NCBI GenBank assembly: GCA_014841595.1
Contig: JACYUE010000001.1
Coordinates: forward strand, 2,034,996 to 2,098,995
Length of the DNA stretch: 64,000 nucleotides
Source: Oxalobacteraceae sp. CFBP 8761
GTDB lineage: Bacteria; Pseudomonadota; Gammaproteobacteria; Burkholderiales; Burkholderiaceae_D
Direction: 5' to 3'
Shown: one piece after another, positions 1 to 9,248 of the stretch
Numbering within the stretch: the first letter of the stretch is position 1
How the letters are laid out: each line of letters starts with the position of its first letter
Program-made: the position numbers and the translations under genes
The notes under the pieces: model-generated
The model's input: the letters and a program-made list of their open reading frames with translations, nothing else
What the model was told of the DNA's origin: nothing
The model's database searches: none

Positions 1-1
1 G

Positions 2-118
2 AGCCCGCTGAGCGCGGCCTTGATGACCATGGCGCGCAGCCAGACGGGCGAGGCGGCGCCGCAGGCGGCGGCCAGCGTGATGGCGCGCCTGTTCAAGCGC
101 CGCAAGACTGACGCATGA
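2..118 (+). CDS. Tad pilus assembly protein TadZ/CpaE, C-terminal end (partial)
   Basis: Only the last 38 codons are present, ending in the basic stretch [12 protein letters not shown] before a TGA stop. The stop overlaps a possible ATG of the next gene (ATGA at 115-118), as expected within an operon. The assignment to the CpaE/TadZ MinD-like ATPase, which positions the Tad secretion machine at the pole, rests mainly on position directly upstream of tadA, the usual tad order. The fragment itself has no diagnostic motif. Confidence 0.55.
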   Translation, partial: SPLSAALMTMARSQTGEAAPQAAASVMARLFKRRKTDA

Positions 119-1560
119 CCCGCGAATTGTCCAAGGAATCCAACGACATGAACATGATCCCATCCGCCTCGCTGCGCGAACGCCTCGGCAGCGCAGCCCT
201 GGCCAGCAGCACCAGCACGATAGCGAGCGCACCGACGCGCGTGACCAGTGGCGCCCCGGCGCCGCGCGCCGCCACCGTGCGCGGCGGGCCGATCGACAAC
301 CGCGCGTATCACCAGCTCAAGTCCCGCATCCATGAAGCGCTGCTCGACCGCATCGACCTGGAAAGCATGCAGCGCCTGAACGGCGACCAGATCCGGCAAG
401 AGCTGCGCCTGCTGGTCGAGCGCCTGCTCGAAGAAGAAATGGTCGTCATCAACGACGCCGAGCGCAAGATGCTCACGCGCGATATCCAGAACGAGATGCT
501 GGGCTTCGGCCCGCTCGAGCCGCTGCTGGAAGACCCGACCGTCTCGGACATCCTGGTCAACACGCACAAGCAGGTCTACGTCGAACGGCGCGGCAAGCTC
601 GAACTGACCGACGTGACCTTCACCGATGAAGCCCACCTGATGAAGATCATCGACAAGATCGTCTCGCGCGTGGGGCGGCGCATCGACGAATCGAGCCCGA
701 TGGTCGATGCGCGCCTGCCGGACGGCTCGCGCGTGAACGCGATCATCCCGCCGCTGGCGATCGATGGCGCCGTGATGTCGATCCGGCGCTTCTCGGCCGA
801 TCCGCTGCGCCTAGCCGACCTGGTGGCATATGGCAGCATGACGGCCGACATGGCCGAGGTGCTGCAGGGCCTGGGCAAGGCCAAGGTCAATATCGTGATC
901 TCGGGCGGCACGGGTTCGGGCAAGACGACGATGCTCAATGTGATCTCGGGCTTCATCAGCCACAACGAGCGCATCGTGACGGTCGAAGACGCGGCCGAAC
1001 TGCAGCTGCAGCAGCCGCACGTGGTGCGTCTGGAAACGCGCCCTGCGAACATCGAAGGCAAGGGCGAAGTGACCCAGCGCGCGCTGGTCAAGAATGCGCT
1101 GCGGATGCGCCCCGACCGCATCATCCTGGGCGAGGTACGCGGCGAAGAAGCCATGGACATGCTGGGCGCGATGAACACCGGCCACGAAGGCTCGATGGCG
1201 ACCCTGCACGCCAATACGCCGCGCGAAGCGCTCACGCGCCTGGAAAACATGATCAGCATGGCGGCGCCGAACCTGCCGCCGAAGGCCATGCGCCAGCAGA
1301 TCTCGTCGGCCGTGGGCGTCGTCGTGCAGGTTTCGCGCCTGACCGACGGCAAGCGCAAGGTGCTGTCGATCACGGAAGTGACGGGCATGGAGGGCGACGT
1401 CATCACGATGCAGGAGATCTTCACGTTCCGCCAGACCGGCGTGGCGGACGATGGCACGGTGCTGGGTCAGTCCACCGCCACCGGTGTGCGGCCGCACTTT
1501 GCCGAGCGCCTGCGCACGTTCGGCGTGAACCTGGCGCCGCACATCTTCGAGCCGCGTTAG
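115..1560 (+). CDS. tadA: Tad/Flp pilus assembly ATPase TadA (CpaF)
   Basis: This is the cytoplasmic secretion ATPase that powers assembly of Flp-type pili. Counting from the ATG at 115, the Walker A motif GGTGSGKTT lies at residues 264-272 (Lys270). The Walker B/Asp-box region with [17 protein letters not shown] follows at about 331, and the His-box segment [14 protein letters not shown] at about 356. The N-terminal 60 residues are low-complexity (Ser/Ala/Thr). The length of 481 residues suits the family. The ATG at 148 (MNMIPSAS) is a possible alternative start because AAGGA lies 11 bases upstream, while the ATG at 115 has no clear ribosome site but overlaps the preceding stop. The family is certain; the start is not. 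Confidence 0.95.
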   Translation: MTRELSKESNDMNMIPSASLRERLGSAALASSTSTIASAPTRVTSGAPAPRAATVRGGPIDNRAYHQLKSRIHEALLDRIDLESMQRLNGDQIRQELRLLVERLLEEEMVVINDAERKMLTRDIQNEMLGFGPLEPLLEDPTVSDILVNTHKQVYVERRGKLELTDVTFTDEAHLMKIIDKIVSRVGRRIDESSPMVDARLPDGSRVNAIIPPLAIDGAVMSIRRFSADPLRLADLVAYGSMTADMAEVLQGLGKAKVNIVISGGTGSGKTTMLNVISGFISHNERIVTVEDAAELQLQQPHVVRLETRPANIEGKGEVTQRALVKNALRMRPDRIILGEVRGEEAMDMLGAMNTGHEGSMATLHANTPREALTRLENMISMAAPNLPPKAMRQQISSAVGVVVQVSRLTDGKRKVLSITEVTGMEGDVITMQEIFTFRQTGVADDGTVLGQSTATGVRPHFAERLRTFGVNLAPHIFEPR

Positions 1561-1570
1561 GACCCCTGGC

Positions 1571-2545
1571 ATGGATACCACCTTCCTCCTGTTCATCCTG
1601 CTGCTGTTCGTCGCCGTCCTGCTGCTGGTATGGGGCGTGTATACGGCCTGGCAGGCGAACAACAACCCGGAAGCCGAGCGCATCGCGCGCCGCCTGCGCA
1701 GCGTGATCGGGCGCGAGACGCGCGAACTCGATGTCACCATCGTCAAGGAACGGCGCCTGTCCGACAACCCGGAGCTGGAACCGCTGCTGCGCCGCGTGCC
1801 TGGTGTGTACCGGCTGGACCGCATGCTGCTGCAGGCGGGCAGTGCGCAGAAAGTGGCGTCGCTGCTGGCCGTGTGCGCAGCGTGTGCGGTTGGCGGGATC
1901 GTGGCGGCGTTGCTGCTGCGCCTGCCCTTGCTCGGCTTCATGGGTTGCACCCTCGTTGCCGGGTGGCTGCCGCTGCTGCGCCTGACGCGCGCGCGCGATG
2001 CGCGCATGGTGCGCTTCGAGCGCCAGCTGCCTGAAGCGCTCGACATGATGAGCCGCGCGATGCGCGCCGGCCACGCGTTTCCGACGGCGCTGAAACTGGC
2101 GGCCGACGAAATAAGCGCACCGCTGGGCGAAGAATTCAAGACGGCATTTGATGAAGTCAACTTTGGCGTCTCGATGGGCGACGCGCTGAACAATCTGGCG
2201 CAGCGCGTGCCCAGCATGGACTTGCAGTATTTTGTCGTCGCCGTGCTGATCCAGCGCGAGAGCGGTGGCAACCTGACTGAATTGCTGACGTCGATTTCGA
2301 GCATCATCCGCGATCGCCACAAGCTGGCCGGCCAGGTGCGCGTGCTGTCGGCCGAGGGTCGCATCTCGGCCTGGGTGCTGTGCCTGCTGCCGTTTGGCGC
2401 CGGCGGCATGATGGCGCTGGCCAATCCCGAGACAATGGGTGTGCTGGTCAATGATCCGATCGGGCGCCAGCTGAGCGGCGCGGCGCTGGGCATGATGGGT
2501 TTTGGCGTGCTGGCGATCCGCAAGATCGTCCGCATCCGTATGTAA
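1571..2545 (+). CDS. tadB: Tad pilus inner-membrane platform protein TadB
   Basis: This is a type II secretion F-domain membrane protein that forms the inner-membrane platform of the Tad machine together with TadC. It has 324 residues, with an N-terminal membrane helix at about residues 5-25, a hydrophobic pair at about 95-135, the GspF-type domain at about 145-270 (RQLPEALDMMSRAMRAGHAF) and two C-terminal hydrophobic segments. It starts 10 bases after tadA and precedes tadC, the standard tadABC order, so co-transcription is likely. Confidence 0.92.
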   Translation: MDTTFLLFILLLFVAVLLLVWGVYTAWQANNNPEAERIARRLRSVIGRETRELDVTIVKERRLSDNPELEPLLRRVPGVYRLDRMLLQAGSAQKVASLLAVCAACAVGGIVAALLLRLPLLGFMGCTLVAGWLPLLRLTRARDARMVRFERQLPEALDMMSRAMRAGHAFPTALKLAADEISAPLGEEFKTAFDEVNFGVSMGDALNNLAQRVPSMDLQYFVVAVLIQRESGGNLTELLTSISSIIRDRHKLAGQVRVLSAEGRISAWVLCLLPFGAGGMMALANPETMGVLVNDPIGRQLSGAALGMMGFGVLAIRKIVRIRM

Positions 2546-2560
2546 CGAAAGTACGACACG

Positions 2561-3493
2561 ATGACCATGGCAAACATTCTCATGCTGGCAGCGATGTTCC
2601 TGCTGGTGTTCGGCATTGCGGTGGCAGCCTTGCTGCTGCTCACGCGCGATCCCGTCAAGGCGCGTCTGGTGGCGCTGGACGAGCGCGATATGCCCAAGAC
2701 CCGGCGCGGGGACGGCTGGGGCGCGCGTCTGGCCGATTTCGCCGAGCCGCTGGCCAAGCTGTCGGTGCCGACCGACGGGTGGGAATCCTCGCCATTGCGG
2801 CTGCGCTTCATCAATGCCGGCTGGCGCGCGCCCTCGGCTCCCGGGCTGTACCACGCCGGCAAATCGGTGCTGACGATCGGCCTGCCACTGCTGGTCTGGA
2901 TCGCGCTGCCGCACCAGCCTGACCGGCCTCTGGCGCTGACCTTCCTGTTGCTGGTGAGCGCGGCCAGCATCGGCTACTACCTGCCGGACTTTCTCCTGAA
3001 GCGCCGTGTCGCCAATCGCCAGCGCGACATCTTCGAAGGCTTCCCCGATGCGCTCGACCTGATGACCGTCTGCGTCGAAGCGGGTCTGGCGATGGATGCG
3101 GCGCTGGCCCGCGTGGGCAACGAGATCGGCCTGAAAAGTCCGGTGCTGGCCGATGAGCTGCAACTGGTGACGCTCGAACTGCGCGCCGGCAGCGCCAAGG
3201 AAAAAGCGCTGCGCAATCTGGCGCTGCGCACCGGCGTGGAAGACGTGGATGCGCTCGTCAAAATGCTGATCCAGGCCGAGCGCTTCGGCACCAGCGTCGG
3301 CACCGCGCTGCGTGTGCAATCGGAACAGCTACGCACGCGGCGGCGGCAACTGGTGGAAGAGAAGGCGGGGCAGATTGCAACCAAGCTGTTGTTCCCGCTG
3401 ATCTTCTGCATTTTTCCGGCATTGCTGGTGGTGTTGCTGGGACCGGCAGTCATCCAGATCTTCCGCGCGATGACCCCGGTGGCCGGTCACTGA
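2561..3493 (+). CDS. tadC: Tad pilus inner-membrane platform protein TadC
   Basis: This is a second F-domain membrane protein of the Tad/Flp pilus platform, 310 residues. It has an N-terminal helix at about residues 5-28, a hydrophobic segment at about 105-140, the cytoplasmic F domain (FPDALDLMTVCVEAGLAMDAAL) and a C-terminal helix ending FCIFPALLVVLLGPAVIQIF. It follows tadB by 15 bases. An in-frame ATG at 2567 is a possible alternative start. The operon appears to end here: no tadD-like TPR gene follows, and a 279-base non-coding stretch separates it from a chemotaxis receptor. Confidence 0.92.
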   Translation: MTMANILMLAAMFLLVFGIAVAALLLLTRDPVKARLVALDERDMPKTRRGDGWGARLADFAEPLAKLSVPTDGWESSPLRLRFINAGWRAPSAPGLYHAGKSVLTIGLPLLVWIALPHQPDRPLALTFLLLVSAASIGYYLPDFLLKRRVANRQRDIFEGFPDALDLMTVCVEAGLAMDAALARVGNEIGLKSPVLADELQLVTLELRAGSAKEKALRNLALRTGVEDVDALVKMLIQAERFGTSVGTALRVQSEQLRTRRRQLVEEKAGQIATKLLFPLIFCIFPALLVVLLGPAVIQIFRAMTPVAGH

Positions 3494-3772
3494 GCGTGCA
3501 GTACAGGTTCGCGCTGCACGGCAGTCTGTCCGATCCATCGGCGCAGAAGACCAACCAGCGTCGCATGCATGCTGAATCGACCATGTTTGAGGTTGAAAGT
3601 ATTTACGCGTATTACACGAAGATTCGTCTCTGTTAGCCGAAGATGTTGGCCGTGTGCAACACGCGAAGGTGTCGCATGTGCGATGATATTTCTTTTGGGC
3701 ATCTTTGCCGTACGGCGTTCCTTTGCATACGCAGGGCGCCGGTCTCACACACACCCTCCCGGATAACCGTTG

Positions 3773-5389
3773 ATGAAAAACTTAAAAATAGGCACGCGCC
3801 TGGCGTTCAGCTATGCGGCCGTACTGATCCTCATGGCCATCGTGATCGTCGTGACCCTCGGTCGCATGGGCGAGATGAAGGATGCGACCGATCGCGTGGT
3901 CAATACCAGCATGAAGAACCAGCGCAACGTGGCCGAGTGGTCCAAGATCATCGAAGTCAACACCACGCTGATGGAAATGGCGTACCGCACGCCAGAGCCG
4001 GAGCAGGTCAGGATCATCACTGACCGTATTGCAGCGGGCTCGGTGCGCTCCACCGAATTGCAGCAAACGATCAAGGCCGGCTTGCGCAACCCGAAGTCGC
4101 AGGCCCAGCTCGAAGAGGTGGTGGCTGCCCGGGCGCCGTACCTGGCCGCACGCACCGCGCTGCTCGCTGCCAAGAATGGCGGCGACACGGAAGGCGCACG
4201 ACGCATCTTCGACACCCAGATGCGCCCGACGAGCCTTGCCTACCTCGAATCGATCAACAAGCTTGCGGTTGCCCAGCAAAACTCGGCAGGAAAATTCGTG
4301 GCCGATGCGGCTGCAGCGTATGACACGGCGCGTACGACCCTGATCGGCCTGGGAACGCTCGCCATCGTGCTGGGCGTTTCCTTCGGCATCTTCATTACCC
4401 GCTCGATCGTGCGGCCGATCCAGGATGCGGTGGCGGTTGCCGACCGCGTGTCGTCGGGCGACCTGGGCAGCCAGTTCACCGTCACGACCCGCGACGAGAC
4501 CGGCCAGTTGATGGCGGCCTTGCAGAAAATGAACGATAACCTGCTCGGTATCGTGACCCGCGTCCGGGCCGGTACCGAAACCATCGCGACTGCCTCGGCC
4601 GAAATCGCTGCAGGCAATCTGGACCTGTCGCATCGCACCGAACAGCAGGCCGGTTCGCTGGAAGAAACTGCTTCGTCGATGGAAGAACTCACGTCCACCG
4701 TGCGCCAGAATGCCGATAACGCCCGCCGCGCCAACACGATGGCCTCCGAGGCGGCCAGCATTGCCGGGCAGGGCGGCGCCGTGATTGCGCAAGTAGTCGG
4801 CACGATGAGCGAGATCAATGCCTCGTCGCGCAAGATCGTCGACATCACCAGTGTCATCGACAGCATCGCGTTCCAGACCAATATCCTGGCGCTGAATGCC
4901 GCCGTGGAAGCGGCGCGTGCCGGTGAACAGGGCCGTGGGTTTGCGGTCGTCGCCACTGAAGTGCGTAACCTGGCGCATCGCTCGGCTGCTGCGGCCAAGG
5001 AAATCAAGGGCCTCATCGACGACTCGGTGCAAAAGGTCGAAGCGGGCACCAGCCTGGTCGACAGTGCGGGGACCACGATGACCAATATCGTGCAGAGCAT
5101 TTCCCTCGTGACCGGCATCATGAGCGAAATCTCGCATGCCAGCGACGAACAGAGCGCCGGCATCGAGCAAGTCAACGCCGCCATCACCGAGATGGACCAG
5201 GCGACGCAGCAGAACGCCGCGCTGGTCGAGCAAGCCGCTGCCGCCGCCGGTTCGATGCAGGAGCAGGCTGCGCACCTGGCCGATGTCGTCAGTGTCTTCA
5301 AGACGGAGGTGCGCGCTGGCGCCGCCCATCCGCCACCAGCGCGCAGCCAGGAAGCGCCAGCCGGACGCCTTGCATTGGCGGGCGTCTAA
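3773..5389 (+). CDS. Methyl-accepting chemotaxis protein (four-helix-bundle sensor)
   Basis: A transmembrane chemoreceptor of 538 residues that would feed a CheA/CheW array. The N-terminal helix ([20 protein letters not shown]) and a second helix at about residue 190 ([20 protein letters not shown]) bracket a periplasmic four-helix-bundle-type domain. A HAMP domain follows, then the signalling domain with the hairpin-tip motif [28 protein letters not shown]. The tail ends RLALAGV and has no NWETF-type pentapeptide. The ATG at 3773 is preferred over an in-frame TTG three bases earlier. It is monocistronic; the ligand cannot be read from the sequence. Confidence 0.95.
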   Translation: MKNLKIGTRLAFSYAAVLILMAIVIVVTLGRMGEMKDATDRVVNTSMKNQRNVAEWSKIIEVNTTLMEMAYRTPEPEQVRIITDRIAAGSVRSTELQQTIKAGLRNPKSQAQLEEVVAARAPYLAARTALLAAKNGGDTEGARRIFDTQMRPTSLAYLESINKLAVAQQNSAGKFVADAAAAYDTARTTLIGLGTLAIVLGVSFGIFITRSIVRPIQDAVAVADRVSSGDLGSQFTVTTRDETGQLMAALQKMNDNLLGIVTRVRAGTETIATASAEIAAGNLDLSHRTEQQAGSLEETASSMEELTSTVRQNADNARRANTMASEAASIAGQGGAVIAQVVGTMSEINASSRKIVDITSVIDSIAFQTNILALNAAVEAARAGEQGRGFAVVATEVRNLAHRSAAAAKEIKGLIDDSVQKVEAGTSLVDSAGTTMTNIVQSISLVTGIMSEISHASDEQSAGIEQVNAAITEMDQATQQNAALVEQAAAAAGSMQEQAAHLADVVSVFKTEVRAGAAHPPPARSQEAPAGRLALAGV

Positions 5390-5411
5390 GACGGCCTGCG
5401 CTGGATACATG

Positions 5412-5445
5412 GTGGTACCGGCATTGCGCCCGTACCACGTGGTTT
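5412..5445 (+). terminator. Possible terminator after the first chemoreceptor gene
   Basis: A 7-bp perfect stem, GTGGTAC (5412-5418) with GTACCAC (5432-5438), lies 22 bases after the receptor stop and is followed by GTGGTTT. The run of T is short, so this is only a candidate. Confidence 0.35.
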
Positions 5446-5515
5446 CCTGTTGTTGATCAAATACGGGATTTTCGAGATAGTTGATTTGTGAATGACGACT
5501 ATCATGGATCGCAAT

Positions 5516-5543
5516 TTGATTTCTATCTGAGAGAGCGCATACT
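5516..5543 (+). promoter_or_regulatory. Candidate sigma-70 promoter for the 72-residue protein gene
   Basis: TTGATT (5516-5521) and CATACT (5538-5543) are separated by 16 bases and lie 36 bases before the start codon at 5580. Each hexamer matches four of six consensus bases. Found by eye only. Confidence 0.35.
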
Positions 5544-5579
5544 AGCTTCATACCAGATCAAACACACAGGAAGAAAATC

Positions 5580-5798
5580 ATGACCACCTTGTCCCTTCGC
5601 CCATCGTTCGCTGTCCAACTGGCCGCCGTGTTCAGCACTGCATTCGATTTCGTGCGTGAAGTCAAGGCAGCGCCAAGCGTCGCAACCCGCACCACCGGCA
5701 GCGCTGATGTCTGGGCGTTGTACCGCATGACCCGCGGCGCCGATGCAGTCTCGCCAGCAGTGGCCCGCCGCCTGGCTGCGCACGCCAAGTCGAACTGA
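5580..5798 (+). CDS. Small protein of unknown function (72 aa)
   Basis: Not a family I can name. The gene is supported by a good ribosome site (AGGAAG, 7 bases before the ATG), a candidate promoter upstream and two strong hairpins right after the stop. The protein begins TLSLRPSFAVQLAAVFSTAF, a stretch that could form an amphipathic or membrane-associated helix, then has FDFVREVKAAP and a basic C-terminus (RRLAAHAKSN). There is no clear cleavable signal and no cysteine. It stands alone between the chemoreceptor and the histidine kinase, so context gives no function. Codon use matches the neighbours, which argues for a resident gene. Confidence 0.7.
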   Translation: MTTLSLRPSFAVQLAAVFSTAFDFVREVKAAPSVATRTTGSADVWALYRMTRGADAVSPAVARRLAAHAKSN

Positions 5799-5806
5799 TT
5801 CCCGCG

Positions 5807-5860
5807 CCGGGCTTTCGCCCGGTCTGCCTCGAACGCCCCGCACGATGCGGGGCGTTTGTC
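5807..5860 (+). terminator. Double hairpin terminator after the small protein gene
   Basis: Two hairpins follow the stop at 5798. The first is CCGGGC/GCCCGG (5807-5812 with 5817-5822, loop TTTC). The second is a perfect 11-bp stem AACGCCCCGCA/TGCGGGGCGTT (5832-5842 with 5846-5856, loop CGA), continuing TTGTCGTTT. The second has the form of a Rho-independent terminator. Confidence 0.8.
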
Positions 5861-5941
5861 GTTTACAGGCAGCCTGTACGACAACCTCCCACACACAGGG
5901 TAGTTCGTCTCCTACGCTGTGCAAATGTTGCAAGCTCGATA

Positions 5942-7123
5942 ATGTCGATTGAGAATTCGATAGCGGTGCTCGTCCGCATATGCACCATGAACATTAAAAA
6001 AACGCTCGTTGAGGGTCAATTTACCGAGTTGGACAATGGCTGGCCGGAATCCTATGCGTGGGCAATCGAGCAAATGCCTTGCCCTGCGTATTGTTGCTCC
6101 CCGACCGGGGCGCTGGTCCATGTCAATGCGGCTGCGCGGCGGATCTGGGGCGAGTCGTGTCCGCTGGTGGAAGACATGCGCTGGGATGGCTTTGAGACCT
6201 TGCGCGGACTGGACGGCCAATTGCTGGACAAGGCCACCAGTCCGGCGGCGCAGGCCGCAGCGGGAGCATCACCATGCCCGACCGAGCTGCTCGCCGTGTG
6301 CCGCGATGGCCAAGCGCGCCGTATCGTCATTCATGCCAAGCCCGTGTTCCAGGCAAACGGCGCAGTCGTTGGCGCCTTGTGCTGCCTGACCGACATCAGC
6401 GAACAGCGCCGGTTGCAAGAGCGCGAGCGGGACGCGGCGAATGCGCGCGAAGAATTCCTGGCCATGCTGGCGCACGAATTGCGCAACCCGCTGGCGCCCA
6501 TCATGAGTATTGCGGGCCTTCTGCAACGCGCCAACAAGGACCCGGTCGTGGCAAAAATGGCCGGCGTCGTCCAGCGGCAAACCAAGCAGCTCGCACGTTT
6601 CATTGCCGATCTGCTGGACGCGTCACGCGTCGATTGCGTGCACACGCTGCCTGTCGAGCTGCGCAGGTGCACGAAGCACGAGATCGTGAACCTGTCGCTG
6701 GACGCGGTGGAAACGCTGGTGCGGTCACGCAACCAGCGTTTGATCGTCGAGGTCGACAATCCCGACGCCGAGTTGCGCTGCGATCCGGAGCGGGTGGCGC
6801 AGGCACTGGGGAACGTGCTGTGCAATGCCAGTGCGTTCACGCCGGATGGCGAGGAAATCTGCCTGCGGGTCTATATCGAGGGCAATATGCTGCGCGCCGA
6901 GGTCATCGACTGCGGGGCTGGCATTGCGGCAGAAGACTTGCAGCACATTTTCGAGCCATTCGAGCGCCGTGCGCTGGCGCCGGGCCGCGCGCCCGTTGGG
7001 GCGGGACTGGGCTTGACGATCGCCAAGGGCGTCTGCGAAGCCCATGGCGGATCGATCTTCGTGCGCAGTGCGGGGCCCGGGATGGGCACCACCGTGTCGA
7101 TGGCCTTGCCGGTGGCCGTCTGA
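5942..7123 (+). CDS. Soluble PAS-domain sensor histidine kinase
   Basis: A 393-residue kinase with no membrane segment. The first ~150 residues resemble a PAS fold, including the PAC-like end GALCCLTDISEQRRLQERER. The dimerisation/phosphoacceptor domain has FLAMLAHELRNPLAP with the histidine at residue 178. The ATPase domain shows an N box (ALGNVLCNASAFTPDG), a G1 box (DCGAGIAAEDL) and a G2 box (GAGLGLTIAKG). There is no receiver domain and no adjacent response regulator, so its partner is elsewhere. The start is uncertain: the ATG at 5987 (MNIKKTLVEG) would remove 15 residues, and neither has a convincing ribosome site. Confidence 0.88.
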   Translation: MSIENSIAVLVRICTMNIKKTLVEGQFTELDNGWPESYAWAIEQMPCPAYCCSPTGALVHVNAAARRIWGESCPLVEDMRWDGFETLRGLDGQLLDKATSPAAQAAAGASPCPTELLAVCRDGQARRIVIHAKPVFQANGAVVGALCCLTDISEQRRLQERERDAANAREEFLAMLAHELRNPLAPIMSIAGLLQRANKDPVVAKMAGVVQRQTKQLARFIADLLDASRVDCVHTLPVELRRCTKHEIVNLSLDAVETLVRSRNQRLIVEVDNPDAELRCDPERVAQALGNVLCNASAFTPDGEEICLRVYIEGNMLRAEVIDCGAGIAAEDLQHIFEPFERRALAPGRAPVGAGLGLTIAKGVCEAHGGSIFVRSAGPGMGTTVSMALPVAV

Positions 7124-7140
7124 GCTGCCTGACATGCTGA

Positions 7141-7160
7141 CCGGGATCGTCTCCCGGCTT
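7141..7160. terminator. Weak hairpin between convergent genes
   Basis: The stem CCGGGA/TCCCGG (7141-7146 with 7152-7157) sits between the convergent histidine kinase and DedA genes. There is no clear T-run on either strand. Confidence 0.3.
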
Positions 7161-7183
7161 CGATCGTCACAAATGTGGTCAGG

Positions 7184-7837
7184 TCAGACCTGGCCGCCGG
7201 CACGGCGCGCGCGGTGACGCTCCAGCAACCAGGCCACGATGCCTGGCACCAGCGACAGCACGATGATGCCCATGATGACGGCGGTCAGATTGTCGTTGAC
7301 CCATTTGATATTGCCAAAGATGTAGCCGGCAACCGTCAGCGACACGACCCATAGGGTTCCGCCAGCGACGTTATACGCCAGGAAGGTGGCATAGCGCATG
7401 CTGCCCAGCGCTGCTACGAACGGTGCGAGCGTACGGACGATCGGCACATAACGCGCCAGCACGATGGTCTTGGGACCATGGCGCTCGAAGAAGCGCTCGG
7501 TATGCGCGATGTGCTCGGCCTTGATGAGGCGGAACCGGTAACCGCGCTTCACGCGTTCACGAAACGCACTGCCAATGGCAAAGTTGAGGATATCGCCAGT
7601 CACCGCTGCGACGATCAGCAGCGGGATCAGCATTTCCAGTGACAGCATGCCTTTGGCAGCCAGCGCGCCGGTGACGAACAGCAGCGAGTCGCCGGGCAGG
7701 AATGGCATCACGACCACGCCTGTCTCGACGAAGATCACGGCAAACAGCAGCACGTAGACGAGCAACTGGTATTCGGCCGCCAGTACGGCGAGGTGGCGGT
7801 CCAGGTGGAGGAACCAGTCGAGCAGGGTAGTAAACAT
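7184..7837 (-). CDS. DedA family membrane protein
   Basis: A member of the DedA/Tvp38 (SNARE-associated) inner-membrane family, some members of which recycle undecaprenyl-phosphate or other lipids across the membrane. It has 217 residues from the ATG at 7837, which has GAGAA upstream; an earlier in-frame start at 7885 would add 16 residues without hydrophobic character. The family core is visible: FLPGDSLLFVTGALAAKG, then GPKTIVLARYVPIVRTLAPFVA with the conserved Arg residues, then MRYATFLAYNVAGG. Several hydrophobic segments follow, and the C-terminus is basic (RHRARRAGGQV). The next gene upstream (7934) is on the same strand, 97 bases away. Confidence 0.92.
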   Translation of the reverse strand: MFTTLLDWFLHLDRHLAVLAAEYQLLVYVLLFAVIFVETGVVVMPFLPGDSLLFVTGALAAKGMLSLEMLIPLLIVAAVTGDILNFAIGSAFRERVKRGYRFRLIKAEHIAHTERFFERHGPKTIVLARYVPIVRTLAPFVAALGSMRYATFLAYNVAGGTLWVVSLTVAGYIFGNIKWVNDNLTAVIMGIIVLSLVPGIVAWLLERHRARRAGGQV

Positions 7838-7933
7838 TGAATTTCTCGTTGAATCAGGTTGCGGCAGGACCCCGGCCAACGTCATGCTGGCCGGAGCAAA
7901 GCGCGTATCTTACCTTTACTGCAACCCGTCCTG

Positions 7934-8992
7934 TTACTCTTCCTGGAATTCGTCCGAGCGGCAGAACAGATCCCAGGCCGCGATGAACAGGGCCGCAATC
8001 ACCGGTCCGATCACGAAGCCGTTCAGGCCGAACAGCGCCATGCCGCCCAGCGTCGAGAGCAGAATCACATAGTCGGGCAGCTTGGTGTCCTTGCCGACCA
8101 GGATCGGACGCAGGATATTGTCGACCAGGCCGATGACCAGAACGCCATACGCGGCCAGCACCACGCCCTGCCAGATAGCGCCCGTTACCAGGAAGTAAAT
8201 CGCCACCGGCCCCCACACCAGTGCCGCACCGATGGCCGGCAGCAGTGACAGGAAGGCCATCACCACGCCCCACAGCAGCGGGCCGGACACGTCCAGCATC
8301 CAGAAGATCAGGCCGCCCAATGCGCCTTGCGCGACCGCCACCAGCACATTGCCTTTGACCGTGGCGCGAATGACCGTCGTGAAGTTCTGGAACAGACGGC
8401 TCTTGTATTCGACACTCAGCGGCACGGCGCGCTGGATGCGCGCTGCCAGGATGCGGCCGTCGCGCAGCAGGAAGAACAGCAGGTACAGCATGATGGTCAT
8501 GCTGACGACGAAGTCGAGCGTGTTGCGGCCGATATTGAGCGCATACGTGGCGGCAGCCTGGCTGATCTGCGCCGCAAATTCGGTGATCTTGGTCTGCAGC
8601 GATGCCAGGTTGGTCAGTTCGAAACGTTCGAGGATCGAAATGGCCCAGTTCGGCAAGGCGCGCATCACGACCTCGAAGTAGTGGGCGAAATCGATCTGGC
8701 CGCTGCTGACCATCGTGTAGATACCGGCGACCTGGTCGACCAGCGACGCCGTGATCATGGCCAGCGGCAGCAGCACCATCAGCACGATGACCAGCAGCGA
8801 GAGCAAGGCGGCGACGGTGGGCTTGCCCTTGGTCGCGCGCAGCAGTTTCGATTGCAACGGCGCGAAGATGATGGCGAACACGACACCCCAGAACACGGCG
8901 CCCGAGTACGGCAACAGAATCCAGAGGAAAGCGATCGTGACGATCGTGAGCAGGAGCAGAAAGGAATTCTGCGGAAGGGTAAATTGCTTCAT
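7934..8992 (-). CDS. AI-2E family transporter (PerM/YdiK-like)
   Basis: A membrane protein of 352 residues from MKQFTLPQNS at 8992. Two N-terminal helix pairs (LLLLTIVTIAFLW and AVFWGVVFAIIFAPL) and a third (ALLSLLVIVLMVLLPLAMI) precede a soluble stretch. The family's C-terminal block follows, with LLPAIGAALVWGPVAIYFLV, LVDNILRPILVG and LGGMALFGLNGFVIGPVIAAL. The family name comes from E. coli TqsA; many members carry other cargo or act as antiporters, so autoinducer transport should not be assumed. The longer in-frame extension to 9136 has no membrane-protein character and was not used. Confidence 0.9.
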   Translation of the reverse strand: MKQFTLPQNSFLLLLTIVTIAFLWILLPYSGAVFWGVVFAIIFAPLQSKLLRATKGKPTVAALLSLLVIVLMVLLPLAMITASLVDQVAGIYTMVSSGQIDFAHYFEVVMRALPNWAISILERFELTNLASLQTKITEFAAQISQAAATYALNIGRNTLDFVVSMTIMLYLLFFLLRDGRILAARIQRAVPLSVEYKSRLFQNFTTVIRATVKGNVLVAVAQGALGGLIFWMLDVSGPLLWGVVMAFLSLLPAIGAALVWGPVAIYFLVTGAIWQGVVLAAYGVLVIGLVDNILRPILVGKDTKLPDYVILLSTLGGMALFGLNGFVIGPVIAALFIAAWDLFCRSDEFQEE

Positions 8993-9248
8993 TGGCTGCG
9001 TTTGCGAAAAGGTTAATGTTTCTGGATGATAAACCAAGCCGCTGAAAGCACCCGGTACGTTCGTGTAATGACGTGGGGTGGTGTGCCAAGTATGCAACTT
9101 GCATGGCGTGATATTCCGCTGTGGCTTAATGACCACAAAGTCAGTTCAATCGTGTGGGTTGGCAAACTAACATCTTGCGATAATTAATTGTTGCCGCGTC
9201 AGACACAGTCTGGCGGGCACTTCCATCAATTGATTATCCGGAGAAAGA

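Noticed and set aside
811..2970. 719-codon open frame on the minus strand across tadA-tadC
   Set aside because: Shadow of high-GC coding on the other strand: Arg/Ser-rich, no ribosome site, crosses three real genes.
3636..3643. GCCGAAGA as a flagellar sigma-28 -10 element for the first chemoreceptor
   Set aside because: No TAAA-type -35 at the required distance; the match is partial.
3569..3766. 65-codon ORF between tadC and the chemoreceptor
   Set aside because: No ribosome site and Arg-rich random-like sequence; it overlaps the likely receptor promoter.
7180..7192. CAGGTCAGACCTG palindrome similar to the pectin-locus operator
   Set aside because: It overlaps the DedA stop codon between convergent genes, where no promoter is expected, and differs in both outer bases from TGGTCAGACCA.
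9159..9184. TTGGCA and GATAAT as a promoter for the orphan barrel gene
   Set aside because: Spacer is only 14 bases, too short for a sigma-70 promoter.
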